This document shows, piece by piece, positions 17,241 to 25,670 of a stretch of DNA of 53,817 nt; within the stretch, counting starts at the first letter, position 1; the number at the start of each line of letters is the position of its first letter. The position numbers and the translations under genes were made by a program. The DNA is taken from assembly GCF_027011145.1 (NCBI RefSeq), contig NZ_JALVAO010000062.1, forward strand, positions 1-53,817, given 5' to 3'. The notes beneath the pieces were generated by a model. That model was not told the DNA's origin. It worked only from the letters and a program-made list of their open reading frames with translations, and ran no database searches. The DNA is from Thermococcus sp. (GTDB lineage Archaea; Methanobacteriota_B; Thermococci; Thermococcales; Thermococcaceae).

Positions 17241-18986
17241 ATGAAGGTTGTTCTCATAGACGGCTACACCGATGAACCGGCAGGCTTGGGTGTTCCTCCG
17301 TATCTCGGAATCTACCCTAGATACGCCCACGGGGCCGTGAGAAAGGCCCGAAAGGACGCGCAGGTGTTTTACCTCACAATAGACGACCTGAGGGCCACGT
17401 TTCTGGGGGAAAAAGGTATAGCTACGAAGAACAAAACCCCCAACTTCCCCGCGGTTAGGGAGATACTTGAAAAGGCCGATGTAGTTGTTTACATCGGCGG
17501 TCTTCATACGCCTGGCAAATACCTCTCCGCCGTTCCGGGGAGCGTTGAGGAGATAGCCCGCTTCATAAGGGATTTGAAGGCTGTTAAAATCCTCGGCGGG
17601 CCGGCATTTATGGGCTCCGCATCGATGGGTGGAATCAGAATTACGAGCAGGGAGCTCCAGCTGGCGGAAAGCGTCTTTGACCACGTGGTTTACGGAGACC
17701 TTGAGGCCTTTCTATTCGACTACCTGAGAAATCCAAAGGACGCCAACCCCCTAAGGTTTCGAACCTACGAAGAGCTACGCGATTACGCAATCCTCGGTGC
17801 CGAGGTCGTCAGGCAGTTCCCGGACTTTCCTGACTTCGTGATAGTCGAGATTGAGACCCAGCGTGGCTGTCCAAAGGCGATGGGCATAGGCGGTTGCTCC
17901 TTCTGCACAGAACCGGTTCGCTATAGAGTTGTCGAGGACAGACCGGTTGAGGATGTGGTTGCCGAGGTGAAGGCCCTCTACGACCTTGGAGTGAGACACT
18001 TCCGGGTTGGAAGGCAGAGCTGTATCTTCTCGTACATGGCGAAACCGAACGGCAGGGTTCCGGTTCCAAATCCAGAGGCAATAGAAAAGCTCTTTGCCGG
18101 AATACGCTCCGTTGCTCCCGAGGTTAAAACGCTCCACGTCGACAACGCCAACCCAGCAGTGATAGCCAACTATCCCGAGGAGAGCATACGGATTGCAAAG
18201 GCCCTCATAAAATACGGCACGCCGGGAAACGTTGTGGCTTTTGGCCTCGAGAGCGCTGATCCAAAGGTGGCCAAGCTCAACAACCTGAACGCGACCGCAG
18301 AGGAGACCTACGAGGCCGTTAGGATTCTCAACGAGGTCGGCGCGAGGAGGGGCTACAATGGGATGCCGTGGCTTCTGCCCGGGATAAACATAATCTTCGG
18401 CCTTCCGGGAGAGACAAAAAAGAGCTACGAAATAACCTTCCAGTTCCTTAAGAGGCTCCTCGACGATGGCCTCATGGTGAGGAGGATAAACATCCGGCAG
18501 GTGGTTGTCTTTCCCGGAACACCCCTGTGGCACATGAGGAGCAAGGTTAAAACTGAGAAGCACAAAAGGCTAATCCAGCACTACAGACACAAGATAAGGC
18601 ACGAGATTGATTTGCCGATGCTCAAACGGGTCGTCCCTGTCGGGACCGTCCTGAAGGACGTTCGGGCGGAGGTTTTCGACAACGGGCTGACCTATGGGAG
18701 GCAGATTGGGAGCTACCCACTCATCGTTGGGATTCCAAAGCAAATCCAATTAAACAGGTTCTACGACGTTCTCATAGTTGACCATGGCTTCAGGAGCATT
18801 ACCGGAATTCCTGTTCCAGTAAATATCAACCGAGAAAGCCCCAAGACCCTGGAACTTATTCCGGGAATCGGGAGGAAAACTGCCATCAAAATCCTCGCAA
18901 AGAGGCCCTTCAAGAGCGAGGACGAGTTTTTCAACCTCATCGGAGATGACAAAAGGGAAATACTGGGAGGAAAAATCAGCCTGTAG
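17241..18986 (+). CDS. radical SAM protein with C-terminal helix-hairpin-helix
   Basis: 581 residues from ATG 17241 (MKVVLIDGYTDEPAGLGVPP), preceded by GGGGAGTTGGTG. The N-terminal ~190 residues look like a B12-binding-type Rossmann region, the radical SAM core follows, and a C-terminal HhH segment (LELIPGIGRKTAIKILAKRP, about 536-555) suggests nucleic-acid contact. The Fe-S cysteines occur in RGCPKAMGIGGCSFCTEP, spaced CX8CX2C instead of the usual CX3CX2C. Archaeal members of this family have no known substrate. Related enzymes methylthiolate or methylate RNA, but that is only analogy. Confidence 0.85.
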   Translation: MKVVLIDGYTDEPAGLGVPPYLGIYPRYAHGAVRKARKDAQVFYLTIDDLRATFLGEKGIATKNKTPNFPAVREILEKADVVVYIGGLHTPGKYLSAVPGSVEEIARFIRDLKAVKILGGPAFMGSASMGGIRITSRELQLAESVFDHVVYGDLEAFLFDYLRNPKDANPLRFRTYEELRDYAILGAEVVRQFPDFPDFVIVEIETQRGCPKAMGIGGCSFCTEPVRYRVVEDRPVEDVVAEVKALYDLGVRHFRVGRQSCIFSYMAKPNGRVPVPNPEAIEKLFAGIRSVAPEVKTLHVDNANPAVIANYPEESIRIAKALIKYGTPGNVVAFGLESADPKVAKLNNLNATAEETYEAVRILNEVGARRGYNGMPWLLPGINIIFGLPGETKKSYEITFQFLKRLLDDGLMVRRINIRQVVVFPGTPLWHMRSKVKTEKHKRLIQHYRHKIRHEIDLPMLKRVVPVGTVLKDVRAEVFDNGLTYGRQIGSYPLIVGIPKQIQLNRFYDVLIVDHGFRSITGIPVPVNINRESPKTLELIPGIGRKTAIKILAKRPFKSEDEFFNLIGDDKREILGGKISL

Positions 18987-19755
18987 CCGAAACTATCTGG
19001 GGATTCTTCCCCTCAGGCCATTTGAACCCTATTATGTTCTCGATGAGGACTATCTCAGCACGAAGGGTCTCGTCGGTTTTGCCCTCTATCACTAGGAGGC
19101 CTTTTCTGGGAGCATAAACGCAGTTGCATTTTGCTCCCTCAGCCGGGCCTATGAGGAGCACCGTCAGGACTTTGTCGTTCCCCAGAGCACCCCTGCCAAT
19201 GTCGAACTTCGTCCAGAAGCTTAGGTAAGCGATATCGTGCCTGAGCTGGGTCTGTTCGTAGGCATATTCCTTTGCACTGGTGTTGTTGTAACCCTTGGAT
19301 TTAGCCAGCAGGTAGTAGTTCATTGAGAATATGCTTGAAACCAGTGCGGAAATTTCCGTAACTGCGGCCGTTCTAAACTGACAACTTCCGGGATATAACT
19401 GTGGATTTGATTTACATTCCTGAACACTAGGGTTTCCAATAACTATAACGAACTTGTCATACACACTCCTTAACGTAATGTTAAGGTCAACCTCCGGACT
19501 ACCTGTTATGTAGCTCTTGAGCGTTATGTTAAACACCTTTGAGCCCGGTGGGAGTGATTTTCGAGCGCTCTCATATTGGGCAGGGCTCAAAACATAGAAC
19601 TGGCCCCCCGAATACAGCACTATGTAGTGAGACTCTCCCTTGGGAGCTCCTGGATTTAGGACTGCAGAAAACTTCGAATAGCCGTAGAGAACATAAGAAA
19701 CAGGCGTCAACACGACGAGCAGAACAATGATTAAAGCAACTATCTTTCTGCTCAT
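18976..19755 (-). CDS. membrane-anchored extracytoplasmic protein, unknown
   Basis: 259 residues. A single hydrophobic N-terminal helix (KIVALIIVLLVVLTPVSYVLYG, about 4-25) acts as signal anchor; the rest lies outside, with potential N-glycosylation sites (FNITLK, LNITLR, YNNTSAK) and four cysteines that could form disulfides (ECKSNPQLYPGSC and KCNC). No family recognised. It lies 47 bases downstream of the S-layer gene on the same strand, with ribosome binding site GGGAGG, so it may be a read-through partner. Its 3' end overlaps the convergent radical SAM gene by eleven bases. Confidence 0.7.
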   Translation of the reverse strand: MSRKIVALIIVLLVVLTPVSYVLYGYSKFSAVLNPGAPKGESHYIVLYSGGQFYVLSPAQYESARKSLPPGSKVFNITLKSYITGSPEVDLNITLRSVYDKFVIVIGNPSVQECKSNPQLYPGSCQFRTAAVTEISALVSSIFSMNYYLLAKSKGYNNTSAKEYAYEQTQLRHDIAYLSFWTKFDIGRGALGNDKVLTVLLIGPAEGAKCNCVYAPRKGLLVIEGKTDETLRAEIVLIENIIGFKWPEGKNPQIVSATG

Positions 19756-19802
19756 TCAGAAAACCTCCCAAGTAAGAAACGAGAATGAAAAGAGAAGAGA
19801 GC

Positions 19803-21656
19803 TCACTCCTTCGCGAGCTCCGCAATGTACTTCATGAGTGCCTCAGCGGCAACCCTGGTTTCGTTCCTGGTGGCACCAGCGACTATGACAACGTCGTAGC
19901 CGCCGAGAGCCTTCGGAAGGTACTCGACGTCACCGGGGCTCTTGTACCAGTCAACCTTACTGATGTTGTGCTCAACAAGGTACTTGGTGACGCTGTTGGC
20001 GACAGGACCGCCGACAAGGATAAGGTTGCTTCCTGGGTCGCTAATGTTGATCTCGTAGTCCATGTAGACTATCGGCTGGGTAACCGGCTTGGGCACGATT
20101 GTGGTTGTGTAGATTCCCTCAATGGTGTAAGCGCTGTCAGGAAGCTGGTCACCGACCTTGAGCTCCTTCTCTATGACCTTGCCCTCCTTCTCCTTGAGGC
20201 AGATGTAGGCGTAGGCAACTATGAATTCCTTGCCTTTGGGAGCAGTGACGAACTCGCCACTGGCGGGGTTGTAGTACTCGGTGTAACCCTTCTGGACGTA
20301 CTTGTACTTGAGGTCGTAGACGCCGAAGACGTCAATTGGGTTGCCCTCGAGGGTCTTGTCGTTGACGAGTGTTATGTTGGTGATGTATCCATCATTTGTT
20401 TTAACGGTAGCGTTCCATCCTTCGGCCGGGTGGAAGACCGGACCGAGAACCTGGATGTCATATTCAGCGGAAATACTGGCAATGATGTGGTTGTCGATAC
20501 CAACGAAGGTGTCCTCGAGGGTAAGCACGAGGTCGGCCCTGTTGCCAGCGGCAGCAAGGCTGTCGTAGGTCTCGACCTGGCCGTTCTCCTCGAGGAAGTA
20601 GACTGACTCGCCCTTGTTGAGGATAACCTGACCGGTCTGGGCACCTGTGGCAGCGTCCTTGACTATGACGAGAGCCCTCGTCTCCTGGAGGTTGATGTCG
20701 AGGACAGTAACGACCCAGTTGGTTCCTGGTATGGTCTTGCTCTGGCCAACTTCATACCACATGGGGTTGTCGGCTGGGATCATGCCAGCGGTGAAGGTGT
20801 CGTTTCCAACCTCAAGGACGTGATAGCTCTGACCAAACACTGTAAAGTCCATTCCAGCGCTAACTCCCGGGAAGACCTCGCTGACTATAGTTCCACCGTT
20901 TGCTGCAACTTCCTCGGCATCGCCGATGTAGTACTTAGTAACGTTTTTGGTTATCTCTGTAGTGCCCCACTCTGGCTTGCCAAGAGTAATTTTCTCTGTG
21001 GTAGTAACGCTGTAGTTGTAGAGGACGTAGTCAACGAGTATGTTGAGCTTACCGGGAGCAACGACGAGGTCAGCCTTCTTCGGCGGAGCGGTCATGTTCC
21101 ATTTAGTGGGGTCAAGGCTCTTGAGCTCGGGGTTAGCAATCGTAACGTGCCAGTCAACGCTGTACTTGCCAGCCTTGTCCTTTCCGGTCAGGGTAACGGG
21201 AACCTCAAAGGCGCTCTCCCACTCGGTGTAGTTTGCGGTAAAGGCAGCACCGTTCCACCAGTAGTCAGCCGGAAGCTGGTCGTAGCTGGTGGCCCAGCTG
21301 GTTATGTTGCTTATTCCGTGGTCAACAGTTATAGTTGTGTAGTTGTAAGCGTAAATTGTCCACATAGCCTCGGTAGCGGGAGGAATGACCTCTTTAACCT
21401 TAACGTATGCGTTCTGAGCTTCAACCTGCTGGGTTGTGTAGAGCAGGCTTCCAAGGGCAACGGCTATGTCAGCGGCGCTCGCAACATCCATAGCAGCGGC
21501 ATTGCTTCCAACCACGATTTTAACGTTCGGAGTACCATCAGACTTAACGAAGAAGCTCTTCGGAATGTTCGGAACAGTGGTAGCACTGGCAAAGCCTATG
21601 GTTGCACCAATCATTGCGGCACCAACGGCGAGTGCCGCGATCTTCTTCACCTTCAT
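19803..21656 (-). CDS. slp: S-layer protein
   Basis: 617 residues. A cleavable signal peptide (MKVKKIAALAVGAAMIGATI, cleavage probably after ...FASA, residue 25) and at least ten N-X-S/T sequons mark it as a secreted glycoprotein. The C-terminal block with LILVGGPVANSVTKYL and YDVVIVAGATRNETRVAAEAL is typical of Thermococcales/methanococcal S-layer proteins; the N-terminal part, with VKIVVGSNAAAMDVASAADIA, is the matching S-layer N domain. It should form the two-dimensional lattice outside the cell membrane. The strong promoter and protected leader fit very high expression. Confidence 0.93.
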   Translation of the reverse strand: MKVKKIAALAVGAAMIGATIGFASATTVPNIPKSFFVKSDGTPNVKIVVGSNAAAMDVASAADIAVALGSLLYTTQQVEAQNAYVKVKEVIPPATEAMWTIYAYNYTTITVDHGISNITSWATSYDQLPADYWWNGAAFTANYTEWESAFEVPVTLTGKDKAGKYSVDWHVTIANPELKSLDPTKWNMTAPPKKADLVVAPGKLNILVDYVLYNYSVTTTEKITLGKPEWGTTEITKNVTKYYIGDAEEVAANGGTIVSEVFPGVSAGMDFTVFGQSYHVLEVGNDTFTAGMIPADNPMWYEVGQSKTIPGTNWVVTVLDINLQETRALVIVKDAATGAQTGQVILNKGESVYFLEENGQVETYDSLAAAGNRADLVLTLEDTFVGIDNHIIASISAEYDIQVLGPVFHPAEGWNATVKTNDGYITNITLVNDKTLEGNPIDVFGVYDLKYKYVQKGYTEYYNPASGEFVTAPKGKEFIVAYAYICLKEKEGKVIEKELKVGDQLPDSAYTIEGIYTTTIVPKPVTQPIVYMDYEINISDPGSNLILVGGPVANSVTKYLVEHNISKVDWYKSPGDVEYLPKALGGYDVVIVAGATRNETRVAAEALMKYIAELAKE

Positions 21657-21709
21657 TTCACAACACCTCCTTAAGTTGTTGGGCTAAAGCCCCATCTAAG
21701 TGTTGTCAC
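21657..21709 (-). promoter_or_regulatory. slp: 5' leader of slp with nested stem-loops
   Basis: On the minus strand ACAACAC (21700-21706) can pair with GTGTTGT (21660-21666), which overlaps the ribosome binding site AAGGAGGTG. Inside the loop a second hairpin GGGCTTTAGCCC (21681-21692) is perfect. The predicted transcription start lies near 21707-21709, placing the outer stem at the very 5' end of the mRNA. Confidence 0.55.
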
Positions 21710-21727
21710 TGTCATTTGGGACTCAAA

Positions 21728-21745
21728 GGGTATATATACTTTTCG
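21728..21745 (-). promoter_or_regulatory. slp: strong slp promoter (BRE + TATA)
   Basis: On the minus strand CGAAAAGTATATATACC is a textbook BRE followed by an eight-base alternating TATA box, the best promoter in the window, in keeping with the abundance of S-layer protein. Confidence 0.8.
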
Positions 21746-21768
21746 CTTTCAGACCCTTTCACTGACCG

Positions 21769-21776
21769 AAAAAAGC
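21769..21776 (-). terminator. T6 tract upstream of slp promoter
   Basis: GCTTTTTTCGG on the minus strand lies between the 269-residue gene and the slp promoter and is suited to end transcription coming from upstream. Confidence 0.4.
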
Positions 21777-21849
21777 TCGCCAATTGCCGTAAATGATAAA
21801 AGAAAGCTTAACTAAATGCCTATGGCAAATTCGCCTTTTGCCGATAATA

Positions 21850-22647
21850 TCATTGGTTCGATATCAGAGCCCGCCTAACAGGCCTGCTGGTAAGCTCATT
21901 AACAAAGCCACCAATGTCAGTCAATGCGTTCTGAAGCTCTCCTGCGGTTACGTCTATTATCTCCGGCTCGATTATGGATATTGCAACGGGTGCATACTTT
22001 CCAACAAGCTGGAACAGTGTCTCGAAAGTAGACAGAAGCTCTACCGCCAGAAGCCCCTTAAACTCTCCAGCCTCTTCAGAGCCCTCAACAGCCAGCACGT
22101 TTATCAGGCATCCCTCTATTGAAAGCGCCTTTTTCATGATCTCTTCAACTGATTCCTTGTCTTTGCCTGAAACTTCGATTACAAGACGATAACGGATAAG
22201 CCTGTCGTCGAGAATCATTGACTCAATCTCCTCCCTTGAGTAGCCAATCCTGGGCTCTGGAACGTCGCTAAGGTCAGGATACGCCGCAAGACTTCCAAAC
22301 CTGTTCATTAACTTCCCCATTACGAGTGCAACTTCACCAAGGACTTTCATAAGTTCCTTTGAGTCTAGCTCCAATTTTCCAGGGGAGAGAATCTCCACAA
22401 TGGCGGGTCCGTATTTTAGAACGGCCCTGACGAGTTCGCCAAAAGTCCCCGCTACCTTTGCTTCAACCACGCCAGAATACTTCAGGAGCTCATCCTCGTT
22501 CTCAAGTATGTCCTCAACGTGAACGTCCTTAACCTCGACCAGAGTTTCCCCTTTCAACTCATTCACGATATTCTCTATAGCGCTTTCCAAAGCTTTCTTG
22601 TCGTTGGAAAGGCCTTCAATATAGAAAATCGCCTCAATCTTTTCCAT
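21850..22647 (-). CDS. uncharacterised protein with internal duplication
   Basis: 265 residues from ATG 22645-22647 (MEKIEAIFYIEGLSNDKKAL), which follows GGTGGTGA at the end of amrS; a start at 22659 overlapping amrS is also possible. The protein contains two related halves: a beta-alpha opening (IEAIFYIEGLSNDKKALESA / YRLVIEVSGKDKESVEEIMK) and a shared later block (LKYGPAIVEILSPGKLELDS / GKYAPVAISIIEPEIIDVTA) ending in similar helices. No family recognised, soluble. It follows the AmrS-like gene directly, so they are probably co-expressed. Confidence 0.75.
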   Translation of the reverse strand: MEKIEAIFYIEGLSNDKKALESAIENIVNELKGETLVEVKDVHVEDILENEDELLKYSGVVEAKVAGTFGELVRAVLKYGPAIVEILSPGKLELDSKELMKVLGEVALVMGKLMNRFGSLAAYPDLSDVPEPRIGYSREEIESMILDDRLIRYRLVIEVSGKDKESVEEIMKKALSIEGCLINVLAVEGSEEAGEFKGLLAVELLSTFETLFQLVGKYAPVAISIIEPEIIDVTAGELQNALTDIGGFVNELTSRPVRRALISNQ

Positions 22648-22649
22648 TT

Positions 22650-23699
22650 TCACCACCACATCCCGGGATAACGCTTCTTTTTGTACGTCCCCACGATGGG
22701 AATTCTCTCACCGCAGTACTTGCACCTTCCATCCTCGCTGATGTTGTACTCGGTAATCTCGAAACCCCAGCGGACTATTAAAGGCTTTCCACACCTCGGG
22801 CAGTATGTGTTCTCCCCCGGATGGCCGGGCACGTTACCGATGTAGACGAACTTTAAGCCTTCTTCTTTAGCTATGCGGTAGGCCATGTCCATCGTCTCAA
22901 GCGGTGTTGGTGGGAGGTGCCTTAACTTGTAGTGGGGGAAGAAGCGTGAGAAGTGGACCGGCGTATCGTCGCCGAGCTCTTCCACAACCCAGCGGGCAAA
23001 GGCGCGTATTTCCTCCTCCCTATCGTTCAGGGTCGGGATTATCAGGTAGGTCAGCTCCACATGGATTCCAAACTCCTTCTTCGCTATTACCGCTGTTTTT
23101 CTGCTCGGTTCACCGCTTGGAACGCTAGCTATCTTCATGTAGAACTCGTCGCTGAAGGCCTTGATGTCTATGTTCATAGCGTCAATGTAAGGGGCCAGCT
23201 CCCTGAATGGTTCCTCGTTTATGTAGCCGTTGGTTATGAGGAGGTTGTAGATTCCCTCTTCTTTAGCGAGCTTAGCCGTGTCCAGAACGAACTCGTACCA
23301 GATGACCGGCTCGTTGTAGGTGTATGCTATGCTCTCACAGCCGTAGCGCTTCGCTATTGCCACCACCATCTCAGGACTCATGTCGTGAAGGTAAGGAAAG
23401 CTCTCATCGGCCTGGCTAATCTCCCAGTTCTGACAGTGCTTGCAGTGCATGTTACAGCCGACCGAGCTTATCGAGAGGGCACACGAACCCGGCCAGAAGT
23501 GGAAGAGTGGCTTTTTCTCAACGGGGTCCGCTCCGATGGCCGAAACCTTTCCGTAGTTAAGGGTGTAGAGCTTTCCACCGATGTTCTTCCTAACCCTACA
23601 GGAACCCCTCTTCCCCTCGCTGATTATACAGTTGAGCGGGCAGAGCTTACACCTCACGCGGTTGTTATCGAGTGGCTCCCACCACATCGCCTCGCGCAT
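22650..23699 (-). CDS. amrS: AmmeMemoRadiSam-system radical SAM enzyme
   Basis: 349 residues from ATG 23697-23699 (MREAMWWEPLDNNRVRCKLC), with GGGGGTGAGG upstream; a GTG nine bases earlier is the only longer start. An N-terminal cysteine cluster (CKLCPLNC...GSCRVR) precedes the radical SAM motif CNMHCKHC (CX3CX2C), and a zinc-ribbon tail carries CPRCGK and CKYCGE. This is the pyruvate-formate-lyase-activating-like enzyme usually encoded with the AMMECR1 and Memo proteins, neither of which is in this window. The substrate of the system is unclear. Confidence 0.9.
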   Translation of the reverse strand: MREAMWWEPLDNNRVRCKLCPLNCIISEGKRGSCRVRKNIGGKLYTLNYGKVSAIGADPVEKKPLFHFWPGSCALSISSVGCNMHCKHCQNWEISQADESFPYLHDMSPEMVVAIAKRYGCESIAYTYNEPVIWYEFVLDTAKLAKEEGIYNLLITNGYINEEPFRELAPYIDAMNIDIKAFSDEFYMKIASVPSGEPSRKTAVIAKKEFGIHVELTYLIIPTLNDREEEIRAFARWVVEELGDDTPVHFSRFFPHYKLRHLPPTPLETMDMAYRIAKEEGLKFVYIGNVPGHPGENTYCPRCGKPLIVRWGFEITEYNISEDGRCKYCGERIPIVGTYKKKRYPGMWW

Positions 23700-23717
23700 T
23701 TTCCTCACCCCCTTTAA

Positions 23718-24446
23718 CTACCCCCGGGTGCGTTTAAGCTTTTGGTATTCCTCGTAGAACTCCCGGAGGGTCATGAATCTGGCGCCGTTTCCAAGGTGAA
23801 ACTCAATCAGCTTTCTCAACTTTTCAAGGGCTCCCCTCCCTGTTCCGAACCAGCAGTCGGGTCTGAGCCTTTTAGGCATGTCCACGAACTCCCAGGGGTG
23901 GAAGATGTAAACAATCGGACTCTCAAACCTCCTGTGGAAGCCCCTCTGAAGGGCCCAGGGAAGCCTCGTGACTATCGAAGTTGTCGTCGCTGGAACCTCA
24001 AGAAGGCCGTGGAGCTCCATGACTCCCCTCCTCCAGCCCTTGTGCCTGGCCTTTGTCGAGTCAACCTTGAAACCGAGCTTTGCCAGGATTCCGTAGTATT
24101 CGTCTGGAAACTGGAAGTTTGGTGCTCGAAAAGAAATAACCTCTCCAAATTGGGAGAGAGTTTCCATTGCCTCCCTCAACCTTCGCTCTGCTTCTCCCTG
24201 AGGCAGTCTGTCAAAGCGCTCGTGTTCGAGACCATGACAGCCGAGCTCGTGTTTTTTACCGGCGCGTCTTGCCAGTTCCGGGAACTCCTCCGCGATTCTC
24301 CCAGTGAAGAGGAAAGTCCCCCTGATTTCAAACTCCTCGAGCAGGTCCATTACCCTCGGGAGGCCCTCCTCCATTCCCCTCCTTGTCTCCGCGAAGGGAG
24401 GACAGTCCTGCTCAACGTCAAAGGTGAGCATGACGATTTTACCCAT
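23718..24446 (-). CDS. polysaccharide deacetylase (NodB domain)
   Basis: 242 residues from ATG 24444-24446 (MGKIVMLTFDVEQDCPPFAE), overlapping the glycosyltransferase stop by eight bases and preceded by GAGGTGGCTGAGA. NodB-type motifs are present: TFDVEQD with the catalytic Asp, the metal pair HGLEH in ELGCHGLEHERFD, SFRAPNF, and IFHPWEF near the C-terminus. Such enzymes remove N-acetyl groups from glycans or lipid-linked sugars. With the coupled glycosyltransferase it probably acts on a cell-surface glycan or glycolipid, for example deacetylation of an N-acetylglucosaminyl lipid. Confidence 0.9.
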   Translation of the reverse strand: MGKIVMLTFDVEQDCPPFAETRRGMEEGLPRVMDLLEEFEIRGTFLFTGRIAEEFPELARRAGKKHELGCHGLEHERFDRLPQGEAERRLREAMETLSQFGEVISFRAPNFQFPDEYYGILAKLGFKVDSTKARHKGWRRGVMELHGLLEVPATTTSIVTRLPWALQRGFHRRFESPIVYIFHPWEFVDMPKRLRPDCWFGTGRGALEKLRKLIEFHLGNGARFMTLREFYEEYQKLKRTRG

Positions 24447-25584
24447 TCTCAGCCACCTCGTCGAGAACCTCGCGGTAGAGGGAGACAATTCTCCTTACAA
24501 CCACGTTCCAGTCGTAGACCCTCTCAACTCGCCTCTTCCCGAGACGGCTCAGTCTCTTCTCAACGCTCTGGTTGTTGAGGACAAGGTTTATTGCGTTGGC
24601 CAGCTCCCCGGCGTTTCCCGGCGGAACAAGAATACCACAGCCGTCTATTATCTCGGGGATTCCTCCAACACGGGTTCCTATAACCGGCACACCCGAGGCC
24701 ATCGCCTCGAGGAGGACTATTCCAAAGGCCTCGCTGAGGCTTGGCAGAACGAAGACGTCGCTGGCGCGATAGAGAAGTGGAAGCTTAGAGTAATCCACGA
24801 GTCCAAGAAATCTGACCTTATCCTTTATCCCAAGCAGTTTGGCCCTCTCCCTCAGAAGGGGGAGCATGCTCCCCTGACCGGCTACGAGAAGCGTCCCATC
24901 AACGTGTTTCATGGCGTTTATAAGGGTCCCCACACCTTTTCTCGGCTCCAGCCTGCCCACATACAGGATTACCCTCTCCCCGAGACCCAGCTTTTCCTTG
25001 GCTTCCTCCTTCGAAAGGGGTATGTCAAAAAATCCCACGTTGACCCCGTTCTGGATTACCTCCACCGGAACGCGGGTGAAACGCCTTATGAAGTCCTTTG
25101 AGGCTTTGCTGACTGCTATTATCCTGTGGGGGTTCCTGAGGTGGTATTTGAAGTAGGGAAACGTAACCCTGGCCAGCGCCCTAATCACTGAGGAGTTCTC
25201 GTAGTTTATGCTGTGCGTTGTTATCAGCGTTGCCTTCCCTATCTTCCTGCCGGCGGAGACGGCTTTCAGTGCCAGAGGTGTAAAAGCGTGCTGGCCGTGG
25301 ACAACGTCGTAACCCTCGATGTAGGGAATCATTTTGGAGGCATTGTGAGACAAAACGCTCATATTTATCCCAACTTTACCCAGGGTATAACCAGGAACCT
25401 TTATTAGATATATTCCATTTTCTTTTAACTCCATTTCCTTTCCGGTTATGCGATTGTTTGTGATTATAGCAACCTCGTGGCCTAGACTCCTGAGGTAAAG
25501 CGCGAGGTCATGCATATGAACGGCAACGCCACCGAGCTTGGGGTAATACCAGTCGCTCACCAGCGCGATTTTAAGGCTCTCCAT
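24439..25584 (-). CDS. GT4-family glycosyltransferase
   Basis: 381 residues, GT-B fold. The N-terminal acceptor domain has the loop YYPKLGGVAVHMHDLALYL; the donor domain has LYVGRLEPRKGVGTLINA and the retaining-enzyme EX7E region SEAFGIVLLEAMASGVPVIG. The sequence is close to the PIG-A-like group that transfers GlcNAc to phosphatidylinositol-type lipids, which fits the coupled deacetylase gene (compare the PIG-A/PIG-L steps); this pairing is inference. Cytosolic or membrane-peripheral, using a sugar nucleotide. Confidence 0.9.
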   Translation of the reverse strand: MESLKIALVSDWYYPKLGGVAVHMHDLALYLRSLGHEVAIITNNRITGKEMELKENGIYLIKVPGYTLGKVGINMSVLSHNASKMIPYIEGYDVVHGQHAFTPLALKAVSAGRKIGKATLITTHSINYENSSVIRALARVTFPYFKYHLRNPHRIIAVSKASKDFIRRFTRVPVEVIQNGVNVGFFDIPLSKEEAKEKLGLGERVILYVGRLEPRKGVGTLINAMKHVDGTLLVAGQGSMLPLLRERAKLLGIKDKVRFLGLVDYSKLPLLYRASDVFVLPSLSEAFGIVLLEAMASGVPVIGTRVGGIPEIIDGCGILVPPGNAGELANAINLVLNNQSVEKRLSRLGKRRVERVYDWNVVVRRIVSLYREVLDEVAENG

Positions 25585-25670
25585 ACTTCCCTTCCCCCGA
25601 TGTGCAAGATAACGGAGACGGAGTTTGTCGCTGTCTCTGTATTGTTAAGCCCACCTAATCCGGCAGACAG

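Noticed and set aside
17775-18563. 262-codon minus-strand frame
   Set aside because: Antisense to the radical SAM gene and without start signals.
19785-21674. Long plus-strand frames opposite the S-layer gene
   Set aside because: The S-layer gene on the minus strand has a promoter, ribosome binding site, signal peptide and conserved domains, so the opposing frames are shadows.
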